Assembly: GCA_025454755.1 (NCBI GenBank)
Contig: JALONV010000015.1
Coordinates: 1-48,707, forward strand
Source: Bacteroidales bacterium
Lineage (GTDB): Bacteria; Bacteroidota; Bacteroidia; Bacteroidales; VadinHA17
Direction of reading: 5' to 3'
DNA length: 48,707 nucleotides
A program made the translations under genes and the position numbers. This document shows positions 37,428-45,749 of the stretch, piece by piece; within the stretch, counting starts at the first letter, position 1; each line of letters starts with the position of its first letter. The notes beneath the pieces are model-generated. The model saw only the letters and a list, made by a program, of their open reading frames with translations, was not told the origin of the DNA and made no database searches.

Positions 37428-37507
37428 GTCACACCATCACACCGTCACACCATCACACCGTCACACCATCACACCATCACACCATCACACCGTCACACCG
37501 TCACACC
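37428..37507 (+). repeat. Octamer tandem repeat (RTCACACC)10
   Basis: Ten perfect-length 8-bp units alternating GTCACACC and ATCACACC. The last unit overlaps the stop codon of the ferredoxin-type gene (TGA at 37503-37501 on the minus strand). Copy-number change could therefore alter the end of that gene and the spacer before the activase. Confidence 0.92.
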
Positions 37508-38241
37508 CATTCCTCTTTAAGCACATTTCCTGCTATCCCTACAATCATTTGCTTGACTGGAACTTTCCTTGACGCTTTTTCCAGTGCGGCTTTAACCATC
37601 TGCAGAAGTCCTCCGCAGCATGGGACCTCCATCATCATCACAGTGATCGTATTTACCCTGGCGATGTCGATCATTGCTGTCAGCTTTTCAACATAAACAT
37701 CGATTCCCTGGTCAAGTTTAGGACATGCAATAGCCAGTGATCTTCCCTTAAGGTGCCTGCTGTGAAAATTGCCCATCGAAAAGGCTACGCAATCTGCTGC
37801 AAGAAGGAGATCAGCATCTCTGAGATATGGTGCATTTGGGTTCAGCAAGTGCATTTGCACCGGCCACTGCTTAAGCTCTGAGGGCTGATCGCTTGTAACA
37901 GTCGAACTATTTGTCTGTTCCGGCCTCTCGATAACCCTTTCGCGCGATCCGGGACAACCACCAGGGGCAGAGTGAGAGTGAGCAATGATCGTATTCTTGC
38001 CTTTGCTTACCATCTGGTCCATAACCTTTGTCTCATTATATGGCTCAGCTTCACGGTTTTCAATTGTAATAGCGCCTTCCGGACAGTGTCCTATGCAGGC
38101 TCCCAGTCCGTCGCACATAAGCTCACTTACAAGCCTTACCTTACCGTCAATTACCTGCAATGCACCTTCATGACAATTGGGTACACACAGTCCGCAGCCA
38201 TTGCATAAATCTTCATCTATCTTTAAAATATCTCTTTTCAT
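37501..38241 (-). CDS. Ferredoxin-domain protein with CCG motif
   Basis: 246 residues. N-terminal ferredoxin domain: C13-x2-C16-x2-C19-x3-C23 (CNGCGLCVPNC) and a second cluster with wider spacing, C43-x5-C49-x3-C53 (CDGLGACIGHCPEG). After a variable linker, a C-terminal domain has ADCVAFSMG, IACPKLD and VPCCGGLLQMV, possible further cluster ligands. Proteins of this type are found beside Crp/Fnr regulators or hybrid-cluster proteins in anaerobes and are of unproven function. It is the first gene before the giant activase on the same strand, so it may be its electron donor (inference). The stop codon lies in the octamer repeat. Confidence 0.8.
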   Translation of the reverse strand: MKRDILKIDEDLCNGCGLCVPNCHEGALQVIDGKVRLVSELMCDGLGACIGHCPEGAITIENREAEPYNETKVMDQMVSKGKNTIIAHSHSAPGGCPGSRERVIERPEQTNSSTVTSDQPSELKQWPVQMHLLNPNAPYLRDADLLLAADCVAFSMGNFHSRHLKGRSLAIACPKLDQGIDVYVEKLTAMIDIARVNTITVMMMEVPCCGGLLQMVKAALEKASRKVPVKQMIVGIAGNVLKEEWV

Positions 38242-38265
38242 TTTTTTTTATTAATCCCCTACCGG

Positions 38266-38298
38266 GAGAGCCTGCCCCGCTTCGGCGGGGGGAAGGGG
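38266..38298. repeat. UUCG-tetraloop hairpin of the C/G repeat family
   Basis: CCCCGC-TTCG-GCGGGG (38275-38290) inside an outer CCCCT/AGGGG pair. It contains GGGGGGAAGGGGT (38287-38299), identical to 7877-7889, and shares CCCGCYTCGGCGGG with 48222-48235. It lies between the ferredoxin-type gene and its predicted promoter, so it would form in the 5' leader. Confidence 0.7.
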
Positions 38299-38324
38299 TG
38301 GGTTATTACAATTGTTTTATGATG

Positions 38325-38332
38325 CAAAGTTG
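38325..38332 (-). promoter_or_regulatory. Probable -7 element for the ferredoxin/activase operon
   Basis: On the minus strand CAACTTTG, one mismatch to TAnnTTTG. No good TTTG at -33; instead the Crp/Fnr palindrome covers that region, as expected of an activator-dependent promoter. Confidence 0.5.
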
Positions 38333-38352
38333 AGAAAGTACCATGGAGAAAA

Positions 38353-38370
38353 TTGTAACAAATGTTACAA
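38353..38370. promoter_or_regulatory. Crp/Fnr-type palindromic operator
   Basis: TTGTAACAAATGTTACAA: two perfect 8-bp arms (TTGTAACA/TGTTACAA) around AA. It sits between a Crp/Fnr gene and the divergent ferredoxin-type gene. Its centre is about 41 bp upstream of the predicted minus-strand start, the classical class II activator position. The GTAAC/GTTAC arms resemble sites described for HcpR-like regulators. Confidence 0.75.
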
Positions 38371-38406
38371 AATCAAAAATTTCCTGCATATTTTTACAGA
38401 AAAAAC

Positions 38407-39078
38407 ATGGACTACGATCAGCTTATCCAGGCTCCTTTGTTCAGGGGCATAAAATCAGAAGAGATTGAAAAAATACTGACAGGTATTGACAAGAAATTCA
38501 AAAAATTCAAAGCCGGCACTTTGATTGTACACAGCGGCGATCCGGTAACCTCCCTGATAATAGTGATCAGCGGAGTTGTAAAAGGGGAGATGGTGGACTA
38601 TTCAGGACGTGTAATAAAGATTGAGGATATTCCTGCACCCGGAGCCCTGGCTTCAGCTTTCCTGTTCGGGAACAAAAATTTATTCCCGGTAAATGTTGTG
38701 GCACTCTCCGATACCGAACTTATGATCATCGAAAAACAGGTTTTTATCCGGTTGCTGATGAACAATGATATAATACTTTCTAACTTCCTCGATATGATAT
38801 CAAACCGTTCCCAGTTTCTTTCAGAGAAGATAAGGTTCCTGAATTTCAAAACTATAAAAGGAAAACTTGCCCAGTTCATACTTCAGCGCACAATGAATGA
38901 CAGATCCTCTTTTAATCTTGGAATGACACAGACTGAACTTGCCGATTATTTCGCAGTAGCAAGACCTTCTCTCTCGAGAGTTCTGGGCGAACTGGAGGAT
39001 GAAGGGCTTATAGAAGCGAGAGGAAAAGCAATAAAGGTGATTGACAGGACCAGGTTGTTAAAGCTTACCAGCGACTAG
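38407..39078 (+). CDS. Crp/Fnr-family transcriptional regulator
   Basis: 223 residues: cyclic-nucleotide-binding-like domain (about 1-140; APLFRGIKSEEIEKIL ... LIVHSGDPVTSLIIVISGVVKG) and a winged-helix domain with the recognition helix region MTQTELADYFAVARPSLSRVLGELEDEG. No N-terminal cysteine cluster, so it is not an oxygen-sensing Fe-S FNR; ligand or haem sensing of the HcpR type is possible. The ATG at 38407 is preferred because the in-frame ATG at 38362 falls inside the operator. It probably regulates itself and the divergent ferredoxin/activase genes (inference). Confidence 0.88.
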   Translation: MDYDQLIQAPLFRGIKSEEIEKILTGIDKKFKKFKAGTLIVHSGDPVTSLIIVISGVVKGEMVDYSGRVIKIEDIPAPGALASAFLFGNKNLFPVNVVALSDTELMIIEKQVFIRLLMNNDIILSNFLDMISNRSQFLSEKIRFLNFKTIKGKLAQFILQRTMNDRSSFNLGMTQTELADYFAVARPSLSRVLGELEDEGLIEARGKAIKVIDRTRLLKLTSD

Positions 39079-39092
39079 GATTATTACCCGTA

Positions 39093-41174
39093 TTAGAGTG
39101 CCGGACCCTCAGGCAGTATAACAGAGAAACACGATCCTTCACCTTCGCGGCTTTCAACAGTCAGAGTACCTTTATTTATTAGTACGAGCTCCTGGCATAA
39201 TTTGAGTCCCAGGCCTGTGCCTTTCTCATTTTCTGTACCAGGTGAGCTTGACATTTCGGCAGAGGTAAAAAGGTACTTCTGTTTTGCAGGTGATATGCCG
39301 ATACCGTTGTCGCAGATCTTTAAAAGTATCCCGCCTTCCTCAGGGCTGCGTTCCTTGAGAAGAATGCTTATCCGGCCTCCTCGATGAGTATATTTCACTG
39401 CATTTGAAAAAAGATTCCTGATAATTATATCCATCAGATCCTTGTCAAAATATGCCATTGAGCTGCCTACCTGTGTGAAATTGACTGAAATCTCCTTCTT
39501 GTCGGTGGTCTCCTTGAAGATGCTCATATTGGTCAGGATAATGTCTGCCAGGTTCAGGGTGCCGGGTGAATATTTGATCTTGTCTTCCTGTCCTCTTCCC
39601 CATACAAGCATGTTTTCCAGAAGAGAAATGACCATTTGCGCATACTGGATACTTGAATTGGCAAAAGTGTCATATTTCTCCTTGTACTCTTTCTCCTTCA
39701 GCAGGTTAAGCATATAGAGAATATTTACCACCGGGCTTCTCAGGTCATGTGCAATTACAGAGAATATCTTGTTCTTCATCTGGATGGTCTCTGATAATTG
39801 TTTGTTCTGAACTGCAATCTGTATGCTCTGCTGTTCTATCTCCTCGTTCCTTGACTTCAGCTCCTGTGTTCTTTCGTTGACAAGTAATTCAAGATTCCGG
39901 TTCATGAATTCAAGATCATTCCGGAGGATATCCTTTTCCTGGTATGATTTAACCCATTTATAAAGTAGAAGTGCAGCCTGGATAAAGACAAAAAACACTA
40001 CCAGGTATGTCATTATATATACAGAGGTGCCTTCCGACCTTCCAAGTGATACTCTTATATCATGAATTCCTCCTGCTACGAGTAAAAGGATTGCGGATAA
40101 GTAAACAATATCAATCTTGTTTCTTCTCTTAAATACTCCTATAAGGCTCTGTGAAATTGCGTAAAACATCAGGATGAGCATCGAAGGGTAGATGATAAGA
40201 GTAGTATAGCTGAAGATCCTGACGGGAAGGAATAATGTAAGGAAGAAAACAACTGAATAAAATATGCTCATGGCGATTGCATATATCCTGAAGAGTTTTG
40301 ACGGATATAATTTAGTAGCGAACCATAGCCATCCTACTACAATTACATAGAGTCCCATGTATTCAAACCTCACCATCCATGTCCATCCTATATCAATAAA
40401 GTTATTTATAAGAAAATGAGAAGTAAATAGTGGTCTGAAAGCCAATCCGGCTGTCGCCATACAGAAATAAGCCATTACCCTATCCTTTGTATTCAGCAGA
40501 TAGAATAAAAAGAAGAAGATGGAGAAGCCTAGAAGCAGACTGATGACTGACCATTCCCTTGCCCAGCTACCGGCAAGTTGCTTCTGAACCTTACTGAAAG
40601 TTCCGAGTTTCACAGGCAGCCAGAATCCGCCCCTGCGGTGAGTGTAATTAGCTACATTGATGATGATTGATAAAGTGTCACGATCAGGTTCGTAACGGAA
40701 GAAAACACGACTGTATTCAGGTTTTGTCTCCTCAGCCGATTTCCCCGGTACACCATTCCATCCGCAATATTTCCCGTTTATATAAATATCATATGACGAA
40801 TCAAATACCGGAAGATCGATACCCAGAGGTTTCCTGAATCCAGGGGGGAGTATTACCTGCAGTCGGTATGTTGCATAACCGGTTCTGCCATCTTTAATTA
40901 TTTCCTTAGGGTAATCTGTCCAGTATGAAGGTACTGAACCATACCGATCAGGTTTCCTCTCACCGGCTTCAAAATCATGCGGCCGTAACATCTTTTTCCA
41001 GTAGAACTCCCATTCTCCGTTCAGCATCACTTCAAATTGTTCGCTTTCTTCATATTCTGTAAGATCAATCACCCCCCTGACGGCTTTTGGCTGCGGAATT
41101 TTAGCTTCAATGCCTGATGTAAAAAGAAGTAATAGCGGTATCAGAAAATGCCTTAATTTCATTTTTTCCTTCAA
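39093..41174 (-). CDS. 7TM-DISM sensor histidine kinase
   Basis: 693 residues. Signal peptide, then a periplasmic galactose-binding-like DISM domain (about 25-190; NGEWEFYWKKML ... YATYRLQVILP ... DSSYDIYINGKYCGWNG), seven membrane spans (about 205-400), a coiled coil (about 410-465) and kinase domains: H-box with H476 in VIAHDLRSPV, N-box NLFSNAVKYTHRGG, G1 DNGIGI and G2 GTGLGL. No receiver or DNA-binding domain, and no response regulator next door. The ligand is unknown. It converges with the Crp/Fnr gene (14-base gap). Confidence 0.9.
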   Translation of the reverse strand: MKEKMKLRHFLIPLLLLFTSGIEAKIPQPKAVRGVIDLTEYEESEQFEVMLNGEWEFYWKKMLRPHDFEAGERKPDRYGSVPSYWTDYPKEIIKDGRTGYATYRLQVILPPGFRKPLGIDLPVFDSSYDIYINGKYCGWNGVPGKSAEETKPEYSRVFFRYEPDRDTLSIIINVANYTHRRGGFWLPVKLGTFSKVQKQLAGSWAREWSVISLLLGFSIFFFLFYLLNTKDRVMAYFCMATAGLAFRPLFTSHFLINNFIDIGWTWMVRFEYMGLYVIVVGWLWFATKLYPSKLFRIYAIAMSIFYSVVFFLTLFLPVRIFSYTTLIIYPSMLILMFYAISQSLIGVFKRRNKIDIVYLSAILLLVAGGIHDIRVSLGRSEGTSVYIMTYLVVFFVFIQAALLLYKWVKSYQEKDILRNDLEFMNRNLELLVNERTQELKSRNEEIEQQSIQIAVQNKQLSETIQMKNKIFSVIAHDLRSPVVNILYMLNLLKEKEYKEKYDTFANSSIQYAQMVISLLENMLVWGRGQEDKIKYSPGTLNLADIILTNMSIFKETTDKKEISVNFTQVGSSMAYFDKDLMDIIIRNLFSNAVKYTHRGGRISILLKERSPEEGGILLKICDNGIGISPAKQKYLFTSAEMSSSPGTENEKGTGLGLKLCQELVLINKGTLTVESREGEGSCFSVILPEGPAL

Positions 41175-41399
41175 TTTCGACCGGCTGTAAAGATATATAT
41201 TTTCAGATATCAGGCACCTTCACATGGCAGCAGGAAAAAAGCGGAAGGGCACCGGGCGGTGTCATTCCGTGATTAACTATAAACCTGATCGTAGAGTTGG
41301 CCGAACGGCCTTAGAATGGACTTTTTTCTATGTCAAAGACGTACGGTATCCGGTTTTGTTGCACCGTGCCAGGTTAATGTTATGTTAATCATTTGTTAA

Positions 41400-42260
41400 T
41401 TATTTCAGCCTGAATCGCAGAGAGTCCAATGTATAGGAAGTGAATATTCCAAGGCCTCCCTCAATATTTGAATAGACAGGTTTGGCTTCAGAGAAAGGAT
41501 TATCACCGTAATCGAATTGCTTTAGAGATGTATGATACAAGTAATAAGAATCTTCGGTGTTCAAAATTTTGAGATTTATGAAGGCTGAATCAGAATCACT
41601 TATTGATGGTATGATCCAGGCATCTAATTTAATTTTGTTATCAGGGCTTGCTCTTTTATCATCGATATATTCAAACCAATACATTGGAAAATAGAAGTCA
41701 TTCTTCGGTACCGAAATCGATTTGGATGAGTAAGCGACGTAATTACCTATAATATTATAGTAATTCCTTTCCCCCTGGTAATCTGTAAGTTCAATATTTA
41801 CAACTAATTCATTACCAGGCATATAATCGTACATATCCTTTGTTACAGAATCCACTTTTATCAATATTTCCCTTTTCTGCGGAACAGTGGCCTTTGCCTC
41901 AGCATAGAGCCCTTTGCTGCTGTATACTTTAAGTGTATAAGTTTTTCCGGAGATCACCGGCATTTTATCCCTGCTGAAAGAGAGTCCTGAAGATGTACTT
42001 TTGAGTTCAATTTCAGTCGTCCCGTCACTTATTGTTCCCGTAATTACCCCCGGATCCTCCATCTCCCCATGAAATTCATAGAGCCGCTGGTTGGAAGTTA
42101 CGAAAACCTTGGACAACGTATCGGAAGGTGAAATGAATGAAGTGACTACAAGTTTCTGTTCAAATTCAGGAGAATTCACATAGTTAATATATTTTTCACA
42201 TCCGGAACCGGTAAGCAAGAATATCAGCAGGAGAAAATATTTAATTGATCTGTACTTCAT
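41400..42260 (-). CDS. DUF4249 lipoprotein
   Basis: 286 residues with a lipobox (LLTGSGC) and the DUF4249 start KLVVTSFISPSDTLSKVFVTSN, then GTISDGTTEIEL and KTYTLKVYSSKGLYAEAKATVP. DUF4249 lipoproteins regularly follow a TonB-dependent receptor and probably act as its surface partner. Two bases after the receptor gene, so translationally coupled. The cargo is unknown. The 225-bp spacer after it (41175-41399) shows only small palindromes. Confidence 0.87.
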   Translation of the reverse strand: MKYRSIKYFLLLIFLLTGSGCEKYINYVNSPEFEQKLVVTSFISPSDTLSKVFVTSNQRLYEFHGEMEDPGVITGTISDGTTEIELKSTSSGLSFSRDKMPVISGKTYTLKVYSSKGLYAEAKATVPQKREILIKVDSVTKDMYDYMPGNELVVNIELTDYQGERNYYNIIGNYVAYSSKSISVPKNDFYFPMYWFEYIDDKRASPDNKIKLDAWIIPSISDSDSAFINLKILNTEDSYYLYHTSLKQFDYGDNPFSEAKPVYSNIEGGLGIFTSYTLDSLRFRLK

Positions 42261-42262
42261 CT

Positions 42263-44692
42263 TCAGAATTTAAAAGAATAAGAAAAGGATGGAATAATAG
42301 GGAATAGGCTTACCTGTTTTAGTCTGGTATATGACCAACCGCCCTGTGAATGATACTCGATATTATAGAAAAAAGGATTCTTACGGTTATAAACATTATA
42401 AACCGATATCTCCCATATGCGCTCCCCCCATTTCTTTTCCTTATGGAATTGAATTCCCAGGTCCAGCCTGTGGTAGGGAGCCATTCTGTAATTGTTCTTT
42501 TCGCCGTATTCCTTGATATTATATGTAATATGATGGGAAGGATTATAATTCTCAGAAATGTAAATATCAGCATATTCAGGTGCTGAGTATGCTGATACAG
42601 GCATGGTTACAGCATTACCTGTTCCATATACCCAGGTGCCTGAGAGAGTTATGCGATCATTTACTTTAAATGATCCGACAAGGGAAATATCATGTCTCCT
42701 GTCATACCTTGCATAAAATTTCTTTCCGAAATTCAGTGAATCAAATTGCATCTGGGTCCATGAAAGTGTATAGCCGATCCATCCGTTAAAACGTCCCTCT
42801 TTTTTCTGGACCAGGAATTCGAGACCATACGACCATGCCCTGCCTGATGTAACATTATCCTCCCAGCTTATACCTTCACCTGTTGCCGCTTCTTCGATCT
42901 GAATGAATGTTGCTCCTTCCTTGTAACCAATTACATTGTTCATCTTTTTGTAATATCCTTCAACTGAGATTGACATCTCAGGAACAGTAAAGTCCTTCAC
43001 TGCTCCCAACGCCACCTGCCTGGACTGCTGTGGCTTAACCCTGTCTGTGGTCGGCACCCACAGGTCAGTCGGGAGGCTTATGCCCGTATTGGATATCATG
43101 TGGATGTACTGGTTCATGGATGCATATGAAGCTTTCAGCGCAAAATCTCCAGGGAGCTTCCATCCTGCTGAAATCCTTGGTTCAAAAAAGTGATACTGCT
43201 CCCTGCTGGCAAGAAAATGGCTGAAACGCACTCCTCCATTGATCTTCAGATCCGTGAAAGGCTTCCAGGTATCCTCGATGTAAATTCCCGATTCAAGACC
43301 GTCAGTCTGTTCTTTCTCCTTCTTATTCACATTAACCGGTTCATCTATTTCAATAAAAACATAAGGTGTGAATCTGTGCTGTATCGTTATGCCTCCTGCC
43401 TTTATCCAGTGCGATGGCGAAGGAAGGTAATCAATGTCAAATTTCAGGGATAGATCTCTTATGCCGGAGTAATATTCAGCATAATAGTTTTCGTTTTCAG
43501 CTTCGTCCTTAAGCTCGTATGTAATTCCGAACCTGTAATCGCTGTAGACTGCTGAGGTGTTGGCGAAAAGCCTGCTGCTAAACAGGTGGTTCCATCGCAG
43601 TGTTGCTGTCGCATTTCCCCAGTTAAGTCCTGCCTTTTCATCATATTCCTCGTTGTACTTTGCATGAAATTTATCTTTCCCGAAATATCCGCTCAGATAA
43701 ATTTTATTATTCCTACCGAAGTCATAATTAACCTTTGCATTAAGATCGTAGAAATAGTATCCTGCGTCTGTCTCTTCCGTCGCCTTTATAATCGGAGATA
43801 ATATTACATCGGCATACGTTCTGCGACCCGATAACAGAATTGAAGACTTGTTTTTTACCAGAGGCCCCTCAAGTGTTAATCTTGAAGATATCAGCCCTAT
43901 ACCTCCTTCGCCATGCCACTTTTCCTTGTTACCCTCTTTCATGTTCATCTCCAGCACGGAGGAGAGACGTCCTCCGAAGCGTGCAGGAAATCCGCCCTTT
44001 GTAAGCTCAATGCTCTTCAGCGCATCACCGTTGAACAGTGAGAAGAAACCGAACAGATGCGAGGCGTTGTATACAATGGCATCATCCAGGATTATCAGGT
44101 TCTGATCAGGACCACCGCCCCTGACATACAATCCGCTGTTGCCTTCCGAACCTTTCTGTACACCGGGCATAAGCTGAAGCACTTTCATCACATCCTTTTC
44201 TCCAAGAAGCGATGGTACATTCTTTACCTGTGCAACAGGAACGCTTATTGTGCTCATGCGTGCTGATTCGCTTTGCTTTTCAACTCTTTCGGCAGTAATT
44301 GTAACTTCATCGAGGAGTATATTTGATTTAAGATCGAAATTCAGCTCGGTATCTTCGTGAAGGCTTATTTTTTTTGTCTCCGGACGGAAACCTACATAAG
44401 ACGCAGTGATATCAACTGAATCTGCCTCCTGCAAGGTTAGTGAGAAGAATCCGTAGTTGTTGGTTACCGTCCCGGTTCTGTGATCAGAAAGATAAATGTT
44501 AACTCCGATAAGCAGTTCACCGCTTCCGGCTTCTCTTACAAATCCGGAAATTGTATGTCGTTTTGAAGTTTGTCCATTCAGATCGGGAAGCAATAGTAAA
44601 AGCAGCAGCAACATGATCATCTGCTTTATCCGGACTTTTGATGGGATCGGAGATGTTACAGGCAGGAACACAATTTTGGTATTACAGATCAA
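42263..44692 (-). CDS. TonB-dependent receptor with carboxypeptidase-like N domain
   Basis: 809 residues. A signal peptide (MIMLLLLLLLLPDLNGQ from residue 25; the ATG at 44620 is an alternative start), a CarboxypepD_reg-like domain (about 45-125; ISGFVREAGSGELLIGVNIYL ... GTVTNNYGFFSLTL), a plug domain (VPSLLGEKDVMKVLQLMPGVQKGSEGNSGLYVRGGGPDQN) and a beta-barrel to the C-terminal SFSYSFKF. It imports a ligand across the outer membrane with TonB-ExbBD energy. Not a SusC: no SusD partner but a DUF4249 lipoprotein. Substrate not predictable. Confidence 0.9.
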   Translation of the reverse strand: MICNTKIVFLPVTSPIPSKVRIKQMIMLLLLLLLLPDLNGQTSKRHTISGFVREAGSGELLIGVNIYLSDHRTGTVTNNYGFFSLTLQEADSVDITASYVGFRPETKKISLHEDTELNFDLKSNILLDEVTITAERVEKQSESARMSTISVPVAQVKNVPSLLGEKDVMKVLQLMPGVQKGSEGNSGLYVRGGGPDQNLIILDDAIVYNASHLFGFFSLFNGDALKSIELTKGGFPARFGGRLSSVLEMNMKEGNKEKWHGEGGIGLISSRLTLEGPLVKNKSSILLSGRRTYADVILSPIIKATEETDAGYYFYDLNAKVNYDFGRNNKIYLSGYFGKDKFHAKYNEEYDEKAGLNWGNATATLRWNHLFSSRLFANTSAVYSDYRFGITYELKDEAENENYYAEYYSGIRDLSLKFDIDYLPSPSHWIKAGGITIQHRFTPYVFIEIDEPVNVNKKEKEQTDGLESGIYIEDTWKPFTDLKINGGVRFSHFLASREQYHFFEPRISAGWKLPGDFALKASYASMNQYIHMISNTGISLPTDLWVPTTDRVKPQQSRQVALGAVKDFTVPEMSISVEGYYKKMNNVIGYKEGATFIQIEEAATGEGISWEDNVTSGRAWSYGLEFLVQKKEGRFNGWIGYTLSWTQMQFDSLNFGKKFYARYDRRHDISLVGSFKVNDRITLSGTWVYGTGNAVTMPVSAYSAPEYADIYISENYNPSHHITYNIKEYGEKNNYRMAPYHRLDLGIQFHKEKKWGERIWEISVYNVYNRKNPFFYNIEYHSQGGWSYTRLKQVSLFPIIPSFSYSFKF

Positions 44693-44854
44693 TAAAATTA
44701 GAAATAATATTTAACTTTGCATTCTGTATGATAATGAAGCTTAAATATATGTTTTTCTGGCAACGTCTCGGACGCCGTCTTTATTGTTGCCTGATGTTCT
44801 ATTCCTAAAAATAATTCAGATTACTTTTCAAGTTAATCTGATCTTTCCCTCCGG

Positions 44855-44903
44855 TCCTCGGTCTTCGGTCTTCGGTCTTCAGACTTCAGTCTTTATTCTT
44901 ATG
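44855..44903 (+). repeat. Heptamer tandem repeat ending at the activase start codon
   Basis: Seven 7-bp units of TCTTNNN type with some drift (TCCTCGG, TCTTCGG, TCTTCGG, TCTTCAG, ACTTCAG, then TCTTTAT and TCTTATG). The last unit contains the ATG at 44901. It leaves no Shine-Dalgarno. The rest of the spacer from 44693 holds a TAACTTTG (44712-44719) and a GGCAAC/GTTGCC hairpin (44759-44791). Confidence 0.85.
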
Positions 44904-45701
44904 AAAGGTCTCATCTTCAGCGTTAAACGATATTCAATTCACGATGGTCCAGGCATCCGTGTGACCTTCTTCATGAAAGGCTGTCCTCTCTCATGCTGGT
45001 GGTGCCATAATCCTGAGGGAATATCACCTGATCCGGAAAGTGTTGAGCAAATTGAAAAGGTGGGCGAAATGGAATTCATAGTACCGAAGCAGGCCGGAGA
45101 ATATTATTCACCTGGTGAAATACTTGTTATTCTTGAGAAGGAAAAGATATTCATTGAAGAATCGAAAGGAGGAGTTACTTTCTCAGGAGGAGAACCAATG
45201 CTTCAGCCTGAATTTCTGCTTGAAGCCCTGAGAAAATGCAAAAGTGCCGGCTATCATACAGCAGTAGATACATCAGGATATTCCCAGCCTGAAAACTTCC
45301 ATTCAATTATTCCCTTTACCGATCTTTTTCTATTTGATATAAAGCATCTTGATAACTTGAAGCATCTAAATTTTACAGGGGTCTCAAATGAATTGATAAT
45401 GAGCAATCTGCGATTGCTGCTCGAAAGCGGAAAGGATATTATGATCAGGATTCCGGTCATCCCGGGCATAAATGATGATAAAGAACATCTTGAATCATTG
45501 AGGGATTTCATTCTGAAGAATAAAAGCAGGAATCTTAAAAAGATCAATCTCCTGCCGTACCACAGGATCGGATCATCGAAATATAAAAAGTTCCAAGTCC
45601 CTTACCGGATGGATGGAGTGGAAGTACCATCGCCTTCCAGGATGAAGGAATTGAAACAATACTTTGAAGAAACTGGAATTAAAGTTAAGATAGGAGGATA
45701 G
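44901..45701 (+). CDS. Glycyl-radical enzyme activating protein (radical SAM)
   Basis: 266 residues. Radical-SAM cluster motif C28-x3-C32-x2-C35 (GCPLSCWWCHNPEG), GGE motif at 96-98 (TFSGGEPM) and RIPVIPGIND. It installs the glycyl radical on the partner encoded 48 bases downstream. The stretch between CHNPEG and the GGE motif has no cysteine, so the auxiliary ferredoxin insert of many glycyl-radical activases is lacking, as in PflA. The ATG at 44901 is chosen because the sequence upstream is a tandem repeat. Confidence 0.9.
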   Translation: MKGLIFSVKRYSIHDGPGIRVTFFMKGCPLSCWWCHNPEGISPDPESVEQIEKVGEMEFIVPKQAGEYYSPGEILVILEKEKIFIEESKGGVTFSGGEPMLQPEFLLEALRKCKSAGYHTAVDTSGYSQPENFHSIIPFTDLFLFDIKHLDNLKHLNFTGVSNELIMSNLRLLLESGKDIMIRIPVIPGINDDKEHLESLRDFILKNKSRNLKKINLLPYHRIGSSKYKKFQVPYRMDGVEVPSPSRMKELKQYFEETGIKVKIGG

Positions 45702-45727
45702 ACCCCGAACTTCAGTCCGGGGTCTTT
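45701..45727 (+). terminator. Hairpin between activase and glycyl-radical enzyme genes
   Basis: GACCCCG (45701-45707) pairs with CGGGGTC (45718-45724), followed by TTT. It starts at the last base of the activase stop codon. It is too weak in its T tail to be a full terminator, so an mRNA-stability or partial-termination role is possible. Confidence 0.5.
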
Positions 45728-45749
45728 CCCCACATAAAATTGTACTGAC

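Noticed and set aside
37428-37507. CRISPR-like array
   Set aside because: Eight-bp units with no spacers are a microsatellite; no cas genes are in the window.
38362-38406. Earlier ATG for the Crp/Fnr regulator
   Set aside because: It lies inside the perfect palindromic operator, and the extra residues do not fit the family start.
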